Source: JBBWZH01 sp035544115 (GTDB lineage Bacteria > Actinomycetota > Actinomycetes > Mycobacteriales > CADCTP01). Taken from it: 64,000 nt of DNA. The notes beneath the pieces were generated by a model. That model was not told the DNA's origin. It did not search any database and saw nothing but the letters and a program-made list of their open reading frames with translations. The stretch is taken from positions 9,362,001-9,426,000 of the forward strand of contig OY970235.1 in NCBI GenBank assembly GCA_963714145.1, given 5' to 3'. A program made the translations under genes and the position numbers. Every line of letters begins with the position of its first letter. The stretch's first letter is position 1. Positions 61,690 to 64,000 of the stretch are shown one piece after another.

Positions 61690-62136
61690 ATGCCGACCTC
61701 CGACCCGGCCGACCAGCCAGCGGTCGCCGGACCCGCCGGTCTCATCGACGCTCTGGTGCAGACCTCGTTCGTGACGATGGCGTCGCTGAACAAGATCGGC
61801 GCCGAGCACGACCTGTCCCTCACCCAACTCCGCGTGCTCGGGATCCTGCGGGACCGGCGGCTGAGGATGACCGAGCTCGCCGACTACCTCGGGCTGGACA
61901 AGTCGACCATGACCGGCCTCGTCGACCGGGCCGAGAAGCGGGGACTGCTGGAACGGGTCCGCAACCCGACGGACGGCCGCGCCGTCGACGTGCGCATCAG
62001 CCCGGCCGGCACGGCACTCGCCGAGCGTCTCTACGCCCAGGTCGTGGCGTCCCTGGCCCCGCTGACCGGCGCGCTCAGCCGGGCCGATCAACACCGGCTG
62101 CGGGCCCTGCTGGAGACCATGCTCGACCGCCATTGA
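61690..62136 (+). CDS. MarR-family regulator
   Basis: This 148-aa protein has a winged helix (LTQLRVLGILRDRRLRMTEL, ADYLGLDKSTMTGLVDRAEK) and the beta-wing RNPTDGRAVDVRISPAG with the conserved DxR. ATG at 61690. It probably autoregulates and controls the divergent oxidoreductase through the palindrome at 61637-61648. The inducing ligand is unknown. Confidence 0.92.
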   Translation: MPTSDPADQPAVAGPAGLIDALVQTSFVTMASLNKIGAEHDLSLTQLRVLGILRDRRLRMTELADYLGLDKSTMTGLVDRAEKRGLLERVRNPTDGRAVDVRISPAGTALAERLYAQVVASLAPLTGALSRADQHRLRALLETMLDRH

Positions 62137-62459
62137 GGCCGGTGCGACCAGCGGCCGCGCCGCGTGCCATCCGGCCGCCGCCACGGCGACGCATCAGCGG
62201 CGCCGGCTGCCGGCTCTGTCAAGTATGGACAGTCGCGGCGGGGTGATATCGGCGGGGGAAATGGGGCGGACTGGCGGCTGTTGTCGTTCGGCCGGGTGAT
62301 TTCTGCGGTTTCGGGGTTCGGTGTGTGGTGGCCGCCTATAGTGGCGGCGGCATCCTTTTCCGTGATCCCCGGCCGCGGCGGAAATAGTCCAGATCACGTC
62401 AAGCGTGGGTGCCGCGTTGCTCCCGGGCGTCCTGGCGGCTGTCAGAAGGGTGCACTCTA
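62137..62459. other. Intergenic region, small hairpin only
   Basis: The 323 bases hold no convincing gene. A 6-bp dyad GCCGCC-TATAGT-GGCGGC lies at 62331-62348. AGAAGGG at 62438-62444 would be the ribosome site of the next gene. Composition is somewhat less GC-rich than the flanking genes, as expected for a promoter region. Confidence 0.4.
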
Positions 62460-64000
62460 GTGCGTATTCGAGGGAAATTGGTTCGCGGCCCGGCCAGCGG
62501 AATGAGTGCCTGTTTCTTCCGGGTGGTGCTGGGTGTGGTGGTCGCCGGTACGGCGCTGATCGCCCCGGCCGGCCCGGCGGCCGCGGCGCCGGGGGTCACG
62601 CCGGAGTCGGTGACCTTGAACCTCGACCCCGGCGGGTCGACGAGCGTCGACCGGACCGTGTCGACGCCGGCTATCCCACCCAAGCCGGACATCGTCTTCC
62701 TGGTGGATACGACCGCAAGCATGGGGTCGGTCATCGCGAACGTGCAGGCGAACAGCCAGACTATTCAGACAGACATCGCGTCGGCGCAGCCGGACGCGCA
62801 GTTCGCGGTGGCTCAGTACAGAGATGTCCTGGACCCTTCGCCGTTCGACGTCGTGCAGGACCTCACCACCGACCAGGCCGCGGTCAACGCCGGGCTGCGC
62901 GCGCTGACCCCGGAGGGCGGCGGAGATGACCCCGAGGACGGCATCAACGGCCTGTTCGAGGTTTCCACCGGAAAAATCTCATTCCGACCGGGCAGCTCCC
63001 GGATCGTCCTACTGATTGGTGACCAGCCGAGCCATAATCCGAGCTTGGACCATTCGCTCGACGATGCGATCAGTGCACTGATAGCGGCAAGCGTCACCGT
63101 CCTCGCGATCGACATGGACGTTATGAATTCGACCGGGCAGGCGACCGCGATCAAGGTGGCGACCCACGGAGAAGTGTTCTCCGGCATCGTGGCATCGACG
63201 GTGAGCACCACCATCCGGGCTGCCCTGCACAACCTGCCGGTCACGGTCACGCACACAGTCAGCAACTGCGACCCGGCGCTGGCCGTCACGCTGGCGCCGG
63301 ACAGTCTCGCCGTGACCAGCGGCGATAACGTCACGTTCGCCCACACCATCGCCGTGTCGCCGAGCGCGATCCCGGGCACGACCCTCACCTGCTCGGTGAA
63401 CTTCCTGCTCAACGGCACGCTCTCGGCGGGCTTCACCGAGTCGATCATCGAACAGGTCCCCAAGGCCAGCCCGGCCGTCGCGGCCGCACCGTCGGCGGGG
63501 GTGCCGGCCGGCGGAGACGTCTCCGACTCGGCCACCGTCTCCGGTGGCTTCGTACCGACCGGCACCGTCACGTTCGAGCTGTTCGGACCCGGTGACACCG
63601 GGTGCGCGACGCCGATCGCCACCCGTACGGCGTCGCTCGCCGGCGGCACGGCGGCATCCGGGAACGTCCCCGCCGGCGGGGTCGGCACCTACCGCTGGGT
63701 GAGCAGGTACAGCGGCGACACCCACAACAACCCGGCCGTCTCGGCCTGCGGCAGCGCGCAGGTCGTCGTCGTCAAGGCGAGCCCGGGCATCGCCACCACC
63801 CCGTCCGACACCGTGCCGGCCGGCGGCAACATCTCCGACTCGGCCACCATGCCCGGTGGCTTCGAGCCGGCCGGCACCGTCACGTTCCAGCTGTTCGGGC
63901 CGGGCGACATCTTCTGTGCGAAGCCGCTCGCGACCCGCACCGGGACCGTCTCCGCCGCCACCGCGCCGTCCGGCCCGGTCGCCTCCGGCCCGGCCGGGAC
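62460..64000 (+). CDS. Secreted VWA-domain protein with repeats (cut by window edge)
   Basis: The protein is incomplete at the 3' side; at least 513 residues are visible. GTG at 62460 opens a signal peptide (RIRGKLVRG, then VVLGVVVAGTALIAPAGPAA); an internal ATG at 62502 is the alternative start. A von Willebrand A domain follows with a MIDAS-like DTTASMGS (PDIVFLVDTTASMGSV) and IVLLIGDQPSHNPS. From about residue 330 come repeats of roughly 100 residues containing GTVTFELFGPGDTGC / GTVTFQLFGPGDIFC, two seen before the edge. Likely a cell-surface adhesin-type protein. Confidence 0.85.
   Translation, partial: MRIRGKLVRGPASGMSACFFRVVLGVVVAGTALIAPAGPAAAAPGVTPESVTLNLDPGGSTSVDRTVSTPAIPPKPDIVFLVDTTASMGSVIANVQANSQTIQTDIASAQPDAQFAVAQYRDVLDPSPFDVVQDLTTDQAAVNAGLRALTPEGGGDDPEDGINGLFEVSTGKISFRPGSSRIVLLIGDQPSHNPSLDHSLDDAISALIAASVTVLAIDMDVMNSTGQATAIKVATHGEVFSGIVASTVSTTIRAALHNLPVTVTHTVSNCDPALAVTLAPDSLAVTSGDNVTFAHTIAVSPSAIPGTTLTCSVNFLLNGTLSAGFTESIIEQVPKASPAVAAAPSAGVPAGGDVSDSATVSGGFVPTGTVTFELFGPGDTGCATPIATRTASLAGGTAASGNVPAGGVGTYRWVSRYSGDTHNNPAVSACGSAQVVVVKASPGIATTPSDTVPAGGNISDSATMPGGFEPAGTVTFQLFGPGDIFCAKPLATRTGTVSAATAPSGPVASGPAG

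Overview
The window is high-GC actinomycete DNA with frequent GTG starts, SARP/AfsR-type STAND regulators, many P-loop and two-component proteins and Trp-rich secreted repeats. A filamentous actinobacterium, plausibly Micromonosporaceae, fits best; this is inferred from gene style and not from a marker gene.

Region 1 (1-18.8 kb) is an insertion-sequence graveyard. An IS1634-family element (137-9575) was split by an IS21-family element (1774-9440, TSD CCGGAC). The istB gene of that IS21 was split twice: by a second IS1634-family element (4333-7644), flanked by an unusually long 127-bp direct repeat and itself carrying an IS1380-family element (4424-6092, TSD CTAAG), and by an IS3-family element (7973-9267, TSD GCT). 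Inverted second copies of the IS3 (14050-15343) and the IS21 (15694-18623, TSD GCTCG) follow. The second IS21 sits inside a decayed FtsK/TraB-like conjugation gene next to a possible integrase tail, the likely fossil of an actinomycete integrative conjugative element (AICE). Between the two IS21 copies lie two small secreted proteins and an XRE-NB-ARC-TPR regulator.

Region 2 (18.9-25.8 kb) holds accessory genes: a frameshifted nucleotidyltransferase, a P-loop kinase-like protein, a DinB-like protein, a GT1 glycosyltransferase and membrane proteins.

Region 3 (26-30.7 kb) is a complete glycopeptide-resistance module. VanR-VanS (+) converge on vanH-vanA-vanX (-). The vanH upstream region carries a 22-bp near-palindrome and a stretch matching the promoter and first codons of vanR, which suggests that a vanR copy once lay divergent to vanH. 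The vanHAX genes are visibly less GC-rich than their surroundings.

Region 4 (30.7-34.5 kb) has a double-VOC protein, an aldo/keto reductase with a divergent (frameshifted) TetR regulator, and a protein with two P-loop kinase-like halves.

Region 5 (34.6-37.9 kb) is the most interesting: a compact putative RiPP operon. It encodes a ThiF/E1-like adenylating enzyme with an N-terminal RRE-like domain, a 27-residue two-Cys peptide with a strong Shine-Dalgarno, a perfect 13-bp stem-loop, a PqqD-like/M50-like HExxH membrane protein, a coupled 39-residue ORF and a DUF3105-like protein. Two SARP-type regulators follow.

Region 6 (42.3-64 kb) contains an amidohydrolase, a PAS-kinase-receiver hybrid, a GlxA-type AraC regulator, a 1656-aa superfamily I helicase with a C-terminal nuclease-like domain, a GGDEF-STAND-TPR fusion, a subtilase with a Trp-rich tail, a KtrAB-like potassium system, a MarR/quinone-oxidoreductase pair, and the start of a secreted VWA-repeat protein cut by the window edge. 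No rRNA, tRNA or CRISPR array was recognised.
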